Assembly: GCA_032622095.1 (NCBI GenBank) | Contig: CP136066.1 | Coordinates: 200,592,978-200,656,977, forward strand | Direction of reading: 5' to 3' | DNA: 64,000 nucleotides | Origin: Siphonodentalium dalli | Lineage: Eukaryota > Mollusca > Scaphopoda > Gadilida > Siphonodentaliidae | Shown here: positions 33,852 through 45,539 of the stretch, in pieces | Numbering within the stretch: position 1 is the stretch's first letter | Layout: each line of letters opens with the position of its first letter | Translations under genes and position numbers: made by a program | The notes under the pieces: generated by a model | What the model was told of the DNA's origin: nothing | Databases searched by the model: none | The model's input: the letters and a program-made list of their open reading frames with translations, nothing else

Positions 33852-34491
33852 TCTATTATATATTTTGGGAAATCTGTGTGTCTGTCTGTGTGTCTGTCTG
33901 TCTATTCGCGATTGACTCGAAAACGGCCGAGCCGATTTCGATTAAACTTGGTATGTGGCGGTACATTCGGCCGGGGACTGGCATGGGCCTATTAATTTGC
34001 CCATGCGACGTGACCTTGACCTTGAAATCGGGTCATTTCAAGGTCGAACGCCCGAGTATCACGGGATTTCGATGAAAATTAGTGTCTAGGGATACTTTCG
34101 TATGGGGGAGTGTTGTAAGCCTATTCGTTTGCCCGTGCGACATGACCTTTACCTTGAAATCGGGTCAATTCAAGGTCAAATCGCGAATTTTTATGGGATT
34201 TCGACGCAATTTTATACATGGGGTTACTTTTGTCCACTGAGTGTTTTGGACGGTTCGAATCGTGAGCCCGACCTGACCTTGACCTTCAAAATGATCAATT
34301 CGAGGTCAAATCGGGTAAAACCGGATGGATTTCGACAGGTACTTTTGTCGGGTACTTTTGTCCGGGCAGTGTTTTGGACGGGTCAAATCGTGACCCCACC
34401 TGACCTTGACCTTCAAAATGGACAATTCGAGGTCAAATTCGCCGAAAAGCAGAGGGGAAACAGACCGGACGAAGTCTGGTCCACCTGCTAG
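33852..34491 (+). mobile_element. Helitron-like unit 8
   Basis: It starts TCTATTATATATTTTGGG, has an AAACGGCCGAGCC leader and TGACCTTGACCTTG units, and ends with hairpin ACCGGACGAAGTCTGGT, CCACCTG, CTAG (34488-34491). The hairpin carries paired changes relative to unit 6 (CCCG/CGGG to ACCGGAC/GTCTGGT). Confidence 0.82.
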
Positions 34492-35344
34492 TCTACTATA
34501 TATAATTTGAGAACTACATATATATATAAATATATATATGTGTGTATATTTGTCCTTTATAGACTCGAAAACGGCTGCACCGATCGAGACCAAACTTCCC
34601 ATATAAGGGTAAAAAACCACGGGAATGATCGTCGCGGCGTTTTGGAGAAACTCCGAGCACCCGTTCTTCACTCCAAGTCACAAAAAACGGCACTGTGGGG
34701 TTAATCGCGTTGATAGTTAAAGAGCGTTCGTATCCGCAGTGTTGTTGATAAAGAGCGTACATGTATGTGTGTAATGTGATTCTAATGTCTGGGACCGGGC
34801 ATGAGCGTGACTGTTTCCAGACACGAACGTGTTGTGTGATTCTTACGTACTTATGGCTTCCTATGAACGGGGGAGATTTTCATCGGGTCACTTTTTTCGC
34901 CCGATGTGATCTTCACCTCGCCCGAGGTGATCTTCACCTTGAAACGGGTACCCACAAATGATATATATGTGTGTATCGTTTATAGACTCAAACTGATTGA
35001 GCTCAAACTTGCTACCTACGGGAAGTTTCATGGATGGGTTAAATTGTGACCCCACCTGACCTTGAAAATGATCAATTCAAGGTCAAATCGGGTAAAACTG
35101 GCGGATTTCGACGAAATTTTACACCCAGGTGCATCATATGTGTCTCGGAAGCTGTTGCATTTGCTTTTTCCAACAAAGCCATGAGACGAACCACGCCAGT
35201 GGCAGGCTAACCTGCTAAAAAGGCACAATTAACTCATTAAATATCAAAAAATTAAATTAAAACATTTATTAAAAAAATTAATTAAAAAAATTTAAAATTG
35301 TCATGTTTCTGACGATTGCCGCCAGTGGCGGGCTAACCTGCTAG
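34492..35344 (+). mobile_element. Helitron-like unit 9 (GCCGCCAGTGGCGG end)
   Basis: It starts TCTACTATATATAATTTGAG. The leader (CTCGAAAACGGCTGCACCG) resembles unit 3. It contains two TAAAGAGCGT motifs 31 bp apart (34718, 34749). It ends with hairpin GCCGCCAGTGGCGGGC, TAACCTG, CTAG (35341-35344). A decayed earlier end (CGCCAGTGGCAGGCTAACC) at about 35193-35217 suggests a former end inside. Confidence 0.82.
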
Positions 35345-36199
35345 TCTACTATATATTTTGAGACTTCCGTATATATATGTGTGTGTGTGTGTATATTTGT
35401 CCTCGAAAACGGCTGGACCGATGAGCTCAAACTTCCCAGATAAGGGTAAAATCTCACGGGAAATGTCATGGGTCATTCGCGAGCCCGTGCGACGACTCCT
35501 TCACTCCTTATCCACTCTCCAGTCACCGTCATTGGCAGGGAGTTCTTAATTGCGTTATACAATAACGCTCTTTATATTTTCCATATTTGGGTTGGTTAAC
35601 CGAATAACGCTTTGTATTGCCTTCAGCGTTTGTATATGACGCGTCGCTATAAAAGAGCGTTTGTTTACAATCAACGCAACGCGTCTACGAATCTTCCCAA
35701 GGCTGGCGAAGCGTTTGTTTACAATCAACGCAACGCTTCTATATGAATCTTCCCAAGGCTGGCACAATTTTCTTTCCGACATCGTCAGTTGTGTCACTGT
35801 GGGGCCTTCTACAATTATGTCTCCACTCCCCAGTTATGCCACAGGGTGTGGACTATGGGGAGAGATTTATTGGAATACTTTTGAGTTCATTTCATCGACC
35901 GTCTTATGTTTCCGTTTTCGAAGCATTGCGTAAATAACGTACTTACCGTATGTCCATTCGTCCGAGATGGTTTCTGATTGATAACTTGATCACGGGACGG
36001 GTACCATTATTTCTCTTGATTAAAAAGGCAGAATTAACTCATTGAAAAACAAAACATTAAAAATTAAAAAATTAAACTAAAAATTAAATGAAAACAAATA
36101 ATTAAAAAAAATTATTAATGGCAGAATTAACTCATTGAAAAACAAAAAATTAAAGTCATGATTCTGGCGATTGCCGCCAGTGGCGGGATAACCTGCTAG
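35345..36199 (+). mobile_element. Helitron-like unit 10 (GCCGCCAGTGGCGG end)
   Basis: It starts TCTACTATATATTTTGAG and ends GCCGCCAGTGGCGGGATAACC..CTAG (36196-36199). The body has a 54-bp tandem duplication (35657-35764; GCGTTTGTTTACAATCAACG, TCTTCCCAAGGCTGGC) and an inverse TAAAGAGCGT at 35565-35574. Frames 35661-35933 and 35743-35937 have no recognisable family. Confidence 0.82.
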
Positions 36200-36260
36200 T
36201 CTACTATATATTTTGAGATTTCCGTATATAAATATATATGTGTGTGTGTGTATATACTTT
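36200..36260 (+). mobile_element. Helitron-like unit 11, 5' end only
   Basis: TCTACTATATATTTTGAG and a TATATATGTGTGTGTG run directly follow unit 10's CTAG, then the sequence breaks into TATATACGCCC. Only the 5' terminus of another unit is present. Confidence 0.75.
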
Positions 36261-36352
36261 ATAGTATATACGCCCTTTTTAAATGGACGTATTATGATAT
36301 TGGTATGTCTGTCCGTCTGTCCGTATATATATATATAAAGGGCGTATATACA
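36258..36352 (-). repeat. Inverted CCGTCTGTCCGTC block with TATATACGCCCTTT arms
   Basis: TATATACGCCCTTTTTAAA (36264) and AAAGGGCGTATATA (36337-36351) face each other around GTCTGTCCGTCTGTCCGTA, a minus-strand (ACGG)n tail like those of the pearl-like repeats. Confidence 0.6.
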
Positions 36353-38589
36353 GGTATAAAAAGGAAACCTCTCGCTTTTGACTGAATACGAGACAATATT
36401 ATATAACTTACTATAATATGGGGGACATTTCGAATGAATTGCGATGAAGCTCTATTCCAGATGCACAATCCACTATAACACATTCAGCTGAACATCAATC
36501 TGTGAGCATGTTAATCCTCTCGGTAGATGCTGTTCATAAAGAGGAACAACCCACAGCGAGCATTTTCCTCGAACGACGATCAACAACCTATGCATAGTTT
36601 ATCCTGAATGTTATAGCACACACTTTGCCTGAACATCTGCTGGGCACAATTCTTCAGTATTTGAATTTGTCAATAGGCCCATGCGCATATCAAATATAAG
36701 CCATTTCAAATGTAAAATTAACGCCACCGAAGTATACTGTTGGGCAATTTTTAGAAATCCGTGGACCTATGGTAATTTTATAAATAAATAATTGTTTTTT
36801 TCCGGTTATTTTGGGACACGGTAAAATTGTACTGCGACCCCGAGTCCGGTAAAAGCTGTATTTGGAATGTCCAAGTTTGTGAAAGTTCTATTGACTATGC
36901 CGATGATTTGAGAAGCTTTATTGTATTCGGATATTGTAGAAAGGTTAATCTGGCCGTGTCAATTGAGCTTTAGCGATGGGATATTTCACAGGACAACATA
37001 TTTCGGGTTTTCGTGCGGTGTGTATTCGCTGGATGTCTTAGAGTTGCACTATGTAACTATTATGACCGCGTTAATTGCGTTCGATGTTTAGGTATGAACA
37101 ATGGCTGGGCCATGCACACTTGAAGATTTTATGGCGAGAACCCAATTTTTATCCGCATTTAGAAGCTTTCTGGTTTGATGAATGAAAAACCTGCAGTAAT
37201 AAGCCGTAGTTTTTTTTTTATAATTTGAAGGATTGGTTTTAACGGAATTCTGAGGAGGTGCATTCAAGTAACCAATATATTTTATATTATAATTTATATT
37301 TATGGCTAATAATATGATCTTGGTGGCGTTACCATCTCTGACTGGTTTGCTTGTTTGTGAGTGGGACAGTCAGTCCAGTAACCAAGTGGAAACACATCTT
37401 TCTTAAAATCCCAAATTGTGATAGCACGCACGTTGTGACTAAAATTCGCCGTCATACTTCAATATGGATCTACTCAAAATATGCTTGGAATTTCTCTTTT
37501 TTTAATTGGTACATGTCATTAATGTTAGACACAATTTAATAATATTTAATGAGGAGGAATCGATAAAATATCTGTTTTCACATACCAGGAATTTCTGCCA
37601 AATGTAACTGTTCTACGAGCGAAGTTTTAATATCCACGATGTCCTATCTAGAGGATATTCAAAGTAATTTAATTTTGATTGATTCCAGAAATTTCAGAAT
37701 AATTTTCATTTAGAAAGACAACCACCTTTATCTAATTGTCTTTAGCATACACGCTTGTTCCTAGAAGTACAGTGTCATTGCTGTTCTATATTTACAATTC
37801 CGTATGAAACGCACGTTCAATACCCATCTCGTTGACGTCTCACGAAACCGGGACTATAAAATAAATGCATCATCAAACATGACAAAACAATCCCTGTATG
37901 GCCTAAATAAACATTATAGGCTTGTCTTTTAGTGTTCGAATTATAGGACGGGTGCAGCCATAACACAGAAGAAAACACGGGTTACTGGGTTTGTTGATAC
38001 GGTACATGTGCCACTGCGGAAGGAGTGAACTCGCGGATATACATGTACCTCTCGTCTATGATATCCTTCTGTTTATAAATATGATCGATTTCACGTCGTG
38101 TCTGTTGGTCTGTAAAACTTTGTGCTGAGATAAGTTCGTGGCTTTATGTCCAATACATTGAAGTTTTTACGGCAAGTTTTTACGGCAAGTTAAAATATCT
38201 CGTTACCGGAACTGGGAATAACGGCAATCCAACTGGCGATCCATTCCGAATAATTGGAGAACACTTTAGATTTCAAGATTTGTATCGGGATTTCGACGAT
38301 ATTTGATACATAGGGTTATATGTGTGAATAATTCTCGGCAAGGCAGAGAGAGGAAGTCTAAATGAAAATAAAGAATTAATTGTACGATAAGCTGAAGGCT
38401 TTCTGGATAACTTGAGCATGCAGGCCCTTGTTTCTAGTACCTGCTAATAACAATAACATGAACTCACTATGTCTCATTTGATTTTCAAAACTTGCTTCCA
38501 AAATTTCAACTTTCTGTGACTGTCACTCACTCACTGTAACTCAACATTGTCAGCTGATTGTTCTTAGATTTCAAGTTAGAGAAAATTAA
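36353..38589. other. Non-coding spacer, no gene seen
   Basis: No domain-bearing frame is present. At 38285-38330 a fragment GGGATTTCGACGATATTTGAT matches the body of Helitron-like units 6-7, so it is a stray piece of that family. Confidence 0.45.
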
Positions 38590-39537
38590 ATGGGGGAACG
38601 TGGACGTGGTCGCAAGCAGAATGCGCACACTTTTCACAACGACGAAGATTGTAATACTACTAATAGCAAAATGAACAGTACTATCAACAATGAACAGTAC
38701 TATCAACAATGAACAGTACTATCAACAATGAACAGTACTATCAACAATGAACAGTAATATCAACAATCCTGGCATTGGCAGTAATCATAAATTGAACGAT
38801 GAAAGTAACTCCTGTTTGAAGGATGAGTTGATAGAACTGAAGTCCATAATACAAAATATGTACGATGGTTTGGCTAAAACATCAAACACATTAGATGGCA
38901 TTTTCCCATAGGTCCAGTTTCTCGAAGGTCGACTTTATCAACGTGATGAAACAACTGCAAATATGAGAGATCGCATTGATGAACTGGAAAGTTATACGAG
39001 GAAAAAGAATGTTATAGTGACTGGATTCTTACATAGTAAAACTTATGATAACAAAACTTATGCACAGGCACGACAGGATACCGGTAGTCCGCAATCTGCA
39101 AATCAATCTGAAAATGTTAAGGATAAATGTGGAGACAGAAGTGATGCAGAACAGGCAGAAGCGAAAGAGATTCACGAAGATGATGGCATAGGTGAACTAC
39201 GCAATGAGGGACAACTTCATCAATTTTGCTGATACAGAACTTGGCAAAATCGACAAATACGAAATTACAGCTACACACGACATTGCAAAGAGGAGGGACA
39301 GTCAAATACCAGTCATAATCCAATTTTCCAATTCTATGTTGAAAACAAGAGTTCTAAAAAAGAAACCGGAGATTACGAGATAAGATCAGTGTATTTAAAT
39401 CAACAACTTGCAGCCAAAAATGCACAAATTCATAGAGAAGCTCGTAAAATGAAATCAGCAAACAGAATAGCAGGTACATGGACCAGGGACGGGAAAGCAT
39501 ACAGTGTCCTCTCTCTTGATGCCTTGTATGAAATGTA
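38590..39537 (+). pseudogene. LINE ORF1 (nucleic-acid-binding, coiled-coil type)
   Basis: ORF1 proteins of this group form trimers through a coiled coil and bind the element RNA. The ATG at 38590 opens a basic start (MGERGRGRKQ). A 19-bp unit repeated five times (38671-38765) then throws the frame off. Downstream, after an in-frame TAG near 38909, comes the coiled coil and hallmark IDELESYTRKKNVIVTG (near 38980), then a spacer, then the conserved VYLNQQLAAKNAQIHREARK and TWTRDGKAYSV (39390-39515). Order and motifs match L1/CR1-type ORF1 proteins. At least one further frame change lies near 39230. Confidence 0.75.
38671..38765 (+). repeat. Five-copy 19-bp tandem repeat inside LINE ORF1
   Basis: ATGAACAGTACTATCAACA repeats at 38671, 38690, 38709, 38728 and 38747 (the last with one change). 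The unit is not a multiple of three and introduces TGA within the ORF1 frame. Confidence 0.95.
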
Positions 39538-42500
39538 ATGAGGAAAAAATTCAACCAAGATTATTTATGCAGAATTTTTTTCAGCTCGCTGTCAGGAGAA
39601 ATAGTACAATGTTATGAATGTATACGTAGTAACTGGGCGCACATAAATTGTGGGAATTTAAATTTCGAAGAATCTATTCTTCAAATGAAAAATGGTTTCG
39701 TAATTGTGTATAAATCGAGAAATTCCATTTGCAGCCATAAATTATGAAGAACTCGAATTTCCACCTTTTTCAGTATTTTCATCATCTGAAATGTTGAATA
39801 AATTTGCTAAAATTAAGGATATTTGTTTGGATTTAAATTTCAAGGAATTTTCTTTTTCTGAACAAAATTCTGACAATGAAGAACTTGAGAATAATTATTT
39901 CGAGCAAAAGTCTAACATGTATCATTATTACACAGAAGATGAACTATATGTCAAATTAGATGTCAGAAAACTGAGCTCATGTTTTAATATGATACATTTC
40001 AATTGTAGAAGTTTGTCGGCAAATTATGAAAAGCTGAAAATGTTTTTACAGACTTCGTCGGCTACTTTTTCGGTCATAGCTGTAACAGAAACGAGGTTGG
40101 AGACAAATTATAGGAATAAGTTCCCATTACCCAATTTTGTTTCTTACTTTTGTTCCAGAGATTCAAAAACTGGGGGTGGTGGAGTAGGACTCTATTCATA
40201 ACTCTATCAGATATCGAATGCTTGATACCATTACATGTGCAAAAGTGGATACTTCTGAATCCGTATTTGTTGAATTTGAAACGGGGAATAAGAAAGTGGT
40301 CATTGGGTGTTATTATAGGGCTCATAGTGGAAATATTGTTCGCTTTACAAATCATATGAATGATCTTTTAAATAGTATAAAACACAGAAATATGTACATA
40401 ATGGGTGCATTCAACATCAATCTAATTAATCATGAAAATCACCTGCTGACAAGAAATTTTCTTGACACTATGTTTAGTTTTTGGCTTATTCCTCTGATAC
40501 TCAGACCTACAAGAATAACATGTGACAGTGCATCTCTTATTGACAATATCTTCACAAATGAAATGGAACTAAACGTAAACAGTGGTTTTATTATAAATGA
40601 TCTGAGTGATCTCCTCCCTGTATTTGCCTCATGTGACTCATATTAGATGACGGAAAAACATAGAAAACATTCTCAGATTATCATTAAGACGCGAGAATTA
40701 TCAGATGAGAATGTGACTCGTTTCCCCAGTAAACTTCTAATGGAACCATGGGAAAAGGTGTTTGGGAAACATGATATAAACGCTGCATTTGAAGAATTTA
40801 ATAACAAAGTGATTGTTCATTACAATGATTCATGTCTATTGAAGGAAGTCGTATTAAAACAACAAATACATTTTCTAAACCTTGGTTGAGACAATCTAGC
40901 TCTTGTCAATGCCTGCAGGAAGAAATATTTGCTGTACAAGAACTTCTTGAAAAATAGAAATGAAGCATGAAAAGATAGAAATCTTATAGAAAAAATTAAC
41001 TTCAATTATTAGGTTTGAAAATAAAAAATATTATTCTGATATGTTACAAGAGAATAAAACAAATATAAAGCAAACTTGGGAAGTTCTAAATGAACTTTTA
41101 TCACGAAAGCAAAAGTCTATTTGTCCAAACGAAATGAACATTGATGGAAAATTAACTGCGGATGACCAACTTATAGCAAATGGTTTTAATAATTATTTCA
41201 CTTCTGTTGGCAAACATTTGGCCAAGGATATACCACATTGTAGCTGGAAAATATCTAGTCATATTATTGATCATTCTAGTGATATGATGCACCTTTCGCC
41301 AGTTACAGAGGATGAAATCGTAATTGTTTTTATAAAATTTCAAAATAAAACATCTGAGGACTGTTATGGAATGAATATGACCCTTTAAAAAAAATTATAC
41401 ATTTTATAGCTTATCCGTTAGCCAGCATCTTCAATAAATCTTTTGAGTATGGTGTCTTTCCTGATGCCATGAAAATTTTCAAAGTGATCAAGATATTTAA
41501 CGCTGGGAACACTGAAACATTGAATAATTATCGTCCGATATCTATTCTGTCTCCGCTATCTAAAATTCTTGAAAAACTTTTCAACAATCGCCTTGTTGAG
41601 CATTTTGAGAAATATAATATTTCGACTGAATCACAGTATGGTTTTAAAAACAAGAAATCAACATCACATGCTTTAACTTATCTCATTTGAAAAATCACAA
41701 ATTGTTTGGATGAAAAACAGTATTTAGTTGGTGTATTCATTGACCTCAAAAAATCATTTGACACAATTGATCATGAAATTTTACTCAAAAAGGCAGAGCA
41801 ATATGGTATAAATGGAACTGTTCTCGGTTGGCTGAAAAGTTACTTAACAAATAAGATACAGTTTGTCAAATTCAGAACATCTATTTCTGACAGATCATAT
41901 ATATCATGTGGTGTTCCTCAAGTTTACATTTTGGGGCCCACTTTATTTATTTTGTACATAAATTACTTGCCAAATGTAATTCCAAGCACTAACGTGATTA
42001 TGCATGCTGATGACACAAATATTTTCTTACGGGACAAAATTATCAGACATTGTTAAGAATTTGAATAGTGAGTTATGCAATCTTAATGAATGGATCAACC
42101 TCAACAAAGTGTCTCTGACCATTTTGAAAACTAACTATATGATATTAAGTGATAAGAAATCTGTGGATTTAGGGGGCACAAAACTTTTGTTAAATTGAAG
42201 AGATAGATCAGGTATCACAAACTAAATTTCTCGGGGTTTGGATCGACGATAAGGTAAATTGGAAATATCATACAAAATTCGTGAAATCTAAAGTTGCTAG
42301 ACAATTAGGAATCATCAGCCACGAGAAGCATGTCCTAAATAGCCCAGCTCTACTAAGTATATATCAAAGTCTATTTGTACCGTGTATGACCTACTGTTCG
42401 GAAGTTTGGGGCAACACCTATCACACAACTCTGGAGGCTATATTTTTACTCCAGAAGAGAGCCGTGATAATTATTGATAGAGACAGATTAGCACATACTA

Positions 42501-42823
42501 AACCTATTTTTGAAAAATATCAGCTTCTTAACATATTTGATCTTATTAAAATGAATAAAATCTTGATTGTATTCAAGGCAAAAAATAGTTGTCTGCCAGG
42601 AAACAATTTAAATTACTTTGAAACAGTTGATAAAAGGCATCATTATTTCACACGACAAGTGATTAATTTAGCAGTGCAAGGTAGACGAACTTCTTTACGC
42701 GCGATGAGTCCAAGTTTAATGGCTGTAACGTTTTGGAATTCCCTCCCAGACGATCTTAAAAATTACACAGATATAGCAAAATTTAAAAAGCAATGCAATA
42801 AACATTTTCTGGAAGATAAATGA
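39538..42823 (+). pseudogene. LINE ORF2: endonuclease and reverse transcriptase, broken
   Basis: ORF2 nicks the target and copies the RNA. In order: a degenerate PHD-like finger (VQCYECIRSNWAHINC, near 39605), an endonuclease start (NMIHFNCRSLSANYEKLK) with VIAVTETRLE, then MGAFNINLI where the family has GDFN, RPTRIT..SLIDNIFTN, and LSDLLPVF where it has SDHLPVF, so two catalytic positions are lost. The RT has NYRPISILSPLSKILEKL, GVFIDLKKSFDTIDH, GVPQVYILGPTLFILYIN and a HADDTNIF box with the DD pair intact but Tyr changed to His. The C-terminal part has TKFLGVWIDDKVNWKYH and PCMTYCSEVWGN. Frames change near 40200, 40900-41040, 41400 and 42050, with stops at 40644 and 41688, among others. Confidence 0.88.
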
Positions 42824-43407
42824 TAGTAAAATATATTTGATTTATTTTTCCCTAATTTGTTTTATAAAATATTGGGATGTTGCATTAATACCAGATATAT
42901 CGCCGAATGGACGAGTCAAACGGAATAATAATGGTATATTCATTTCATGTGTGTAAAATGAATATATGAGATGATAGGGATTTATAAATTGTGAAATAAT
43001 GTAACAGTACACGTATTGTTATACTTATAATACATTTGTTCTGGTTAATAACTATCTCAGAATTTCTTGTTTCTTTCCTTTTTTTAAATTTTGTTTTCTT
43101 CTATTTTTTCTTTCTTTCATGATTTCAAGTAGTCATAAAGTAAAACATATCAATACTGTGATAGACATTTATATTATTGATCTATATAATACGTTGAGAG
43201 ATATCTCTCTAATAAGTACTTGTACTTCGGTTATCTCTTCAACACAACACCAGTGGATAAATTCAATGAAATCACAGTTTTACTAACGGTATAACTCCTA
43301 GATATCATTGTACTACACAATTCAAAACTTAAAAAAAACATTGGATTGATGTGTATTTATATGTTGATTTTCTTACTGTATATTGTCATTTACATGTGTT
43401 CAATGAA
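42824..43407 (+). other. LINE 3' untranslated region
   Basis: AT-rich, without open frames, between the ORF2 stop and the (TCTGAA)n tail. Confidence 0.7.
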
Positions 43408-43435
43408 AATCTGAATCTGAATCTGAATCTGAATC
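43408..43435 (+). repeat. (AATCTG)n LINE 3' tail
   Basis: Four and a half hexamers mark the 3' end of the LINE copy in place of a poly(A). Confidence 0.9.
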
Positions 43436-44194
43436 GACCAAGCTGACCACAATATATAAACATAGTGACATATTTCTAGTTGATTGTTCCCTGCTTGAGT
43501 TGACCGAACTGCATGTTAATAAATTTGTTCATTGGTCTGAAATAGGTGTGGCTGTTTTATTCTTTTTTGTAATATATGGGTGAATGATGTTATACAATGT
43601 TATTAAAAGTTTACTCAACGTTTTTTTATAACATAAATGAAGCTCCTGTAATTGAGCCAGTAAGCTATATGGTGATTAGTTTGAAATACGAAATTGTTAG
43701 TTAGTCTACAAGCTCTTGTTGCACAAAGTGTGACAAAACATAAATACATATTTAATCCTCAAATGTATTCAAATTAATATAAATTGTTTTTGTCTTATTT
43801 AACTGTACATATTTTATATGTGTAATTCAGAGAAATTCTTTATCGAAATTGTCTTGCCGTTCTTGCATGGATTTATGCAACACGTGCGCTGGACCTTAAC
43901 CCTTTCTTCGCTAAATACTCATTGAGGAGTTGTTCCATTTTGACATGTTCAGATAGCAAATTCAACAAAGGGCGTTTGTTGGACTTGTATATTAATTCCT
44001 GCGCACCTGTGTTATATTTATTTTCCCTTATCTGTCGTTTGCTTGCATTATCTTTACATCTCTCCAGATGAATACTTTACAATTCCAGTGTATCCTTTTT
44101 ATAACTGGTGGACTACTCCATTTACTAAATAAAGGGTTAATGTAACTATACCAAGCCCGTCCAACCTGATGTACCTCAGTACACACAGTTCTCC
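43436..44194. other. Spacer and putative 3' UTR of the IgGFc gene
   Basis: No gene. The right part would be the 3' UTR of the minus-strand gene; an AATAAA on the minus strand lies at 44017-44022. Confidence 0.45.
44017..44022 (-). terminator. Possible polyadenylation signal AATAAA (minus strand)
   Basis: About 175 bp downstream of the IgGFc-domain stop codon; the + strand reads TTTATT. The hexamer is common by chance in AT-rich DNA. Confidence 0.3.
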
Positions 44195-45409
44195 TCATCG
44201 TAGGACAATCATGTAGCCATGATAATCGTCTGCTCCGAAGGCATAAACGGCATACCTGGCGTCTGGGTTGGAATTCTTGATGCAATGTTTGTCATACGAG
44301 ACTGCAATAGTTGCCGCTGCATAGTCGGACATTCCTATTGCATTCTTCCACGTGACTGTTCCGAGAGGGACGCCATCGATCGTAAAGCTTCCAGAGTATT
44401 CCTGCTTGGAGACAATGACGATATTGTGATCGTCGTTGGCCGGTGGCTTGTATAAATAATCTTTTGAGAATCTGGTTGTTGGTTTCAGGATCCCCATTGC
44501 TGGATCGCAAATACTCCCTGAATGGCATTCGCTGAACATTGACACTTGTATTGGTGCTGAAGCATGTATCGAGTGCACTTCGGGTGCCGGGAAAGTGTAT
44601 TCAATATACTCTTTCCTGGCGGTGATGGTGTAATTGGATGTTCCATCGACCAAAAGGACTGTTCCGTCTGCACTAGCTAAAACCCTGAAAAAATAATCCC
44701 CGTTGTTTTTAGGGGTTCCTATGGTTATAAAATCCGTACCCCAGGTATCCACGGGCATGAGTTGGTCAATCATATGATCATATTGTGCCGCTAACATATT
44801 TGTCTTCCTGCTTCCAGCGAAGACGCTGACCCTCTTTGAAGCTGTTATTTCTGTGCCGGTAAAATCGCACGATTTACAAAATAGCTGACAAGTTTCGTAC
44901 CGACCAAGCTGTATGTTGATGGTATCGCCAGCGCTGTATGTCGATCCGTCATAATCAAAACTGTTCTCCATAATCGTTGGCAGTTCTATAGTGACGTCAG
45001 TTTCAGCTTCCGTTCCCACGACTACCATTTCTGACATACGGTTCCACGTAGTCGCTATGTAGTGATCTCCCAGGTAGTCTAACGAAATCGCATCGCATGC
45101 GTCGTGTGAATACACTTCGTAGTTGTACAAGAACACTGCGACGTCATCAGATGCCTCAACATGGATTCCTCTATCAGTGGCGGCGTACATCAAGTTGGTA
45201 TCCATTACAAATGAGACCATATCGCCCGCATGCAGGTATGAGAAGATTCTGTTGAAAATTTGCACTGTACAGAGGTGTCGTCACCACAATATTGACGGCT
45301 GCATCTGCCAAATTTCCTATCATCATTGACAGAGTCGTTGGATGATCCTCGTTATTTTGGAGGAACCCGACGATGAATTCTTTACGAGGTTTCTCATCCC
45401 ATGGTATGT
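44195..45409 (-). CDS. IgGFc-binding-domain protein, terminal exon (one frameshift)
   Basis: The protein matches the IgGFc-binding N-terminal domain (Pfam IgGFc_binding), found in FCGBP and in many secreted lophotrochozoan proteins of mucus and defence; its role here is inferred only from the family. Reading from 45409: IPWDEKPRKEFIVGFLQNN, NIVVTTPLYSANFQQN, GIHVEASDDVAVFLYNYEVY, SVFAGSRKTNMLAAQYDHMI, DQLMPVDTWGTDFITIG, RVLASADGTVLLV and a conserved close ending HGYMIVLR then TGA. The exon begins after a textbook acceptor (pyrimidine-rich, TATTCGCAG) at 45410. About 404 codons cover the whole domain. Near 45231 (CTGCATGCGGGCG on the minus strand) the frame moves by one base: the upstream part is in one frame and the remaining 340 or more codons are intact in the next. 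This is a real mutation, an assembly error or a very young pseudogene. Signal-peptide exons must lie further right and were not found. Confidence 0.85.
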
Positions 45410-45440
45410 CTGCGAATAGAAGATGATATAGATAAAACAG
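45410..45440 (-). other. 3' splice site and polypyrimidine tract
   Basis: The minus strand reads TTTTATCTATATCATCTTCT then ATTCGCAG, followed by exon sequence ACATACCATGGG. This sets the exon start at 45409. Confidence 0.75.
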
Positions 45441-45539
45441 GCAGTCGCAGACGATGCTATCACCCACCGAATTGTGCAGTTGGGGAAATGCATTCTCAAT
45501 AATGTTTGCGTTCTCAGTATGTGCTAAACAAGGATTTTG

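Larger units (their letters stand above)
38590..43435 (+). mobile_element. CR1/L2-like non-LTR retrotransposon, decayed
   Basis: A full-length-like layout on the + strand: ORF1 (38590-39537), ORF2 with PHD-like finger, apurinic endonuclease, reverse transcriptase and C-terminal region (39538-42823), a 3' UTR of about 585 bp and a (TCTGAA)n tail (43408-43435). A hexanucleotide tail is usual in the CR1/jockey groups. The coding regions carry stops and frameshifts, so the copy is dead. The 5' limit is set at the ORF1 ATG; the true end may lie upstream. Confidence 0.85.

Noticed and set aside
32526..34491. Frames of 80-129 codons in the TGACCTTGACCTTG region
   Set aside because: Same reason: translation of Helitron-borne tandem units in several frames and both strands.
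39704..42823. Treating each open frame of the 38.6-43.4 kb region as a separate gene
   Set aside because: They are consecutive pieces of one decayed LINE polyprotein broken by stops and frameshifts.
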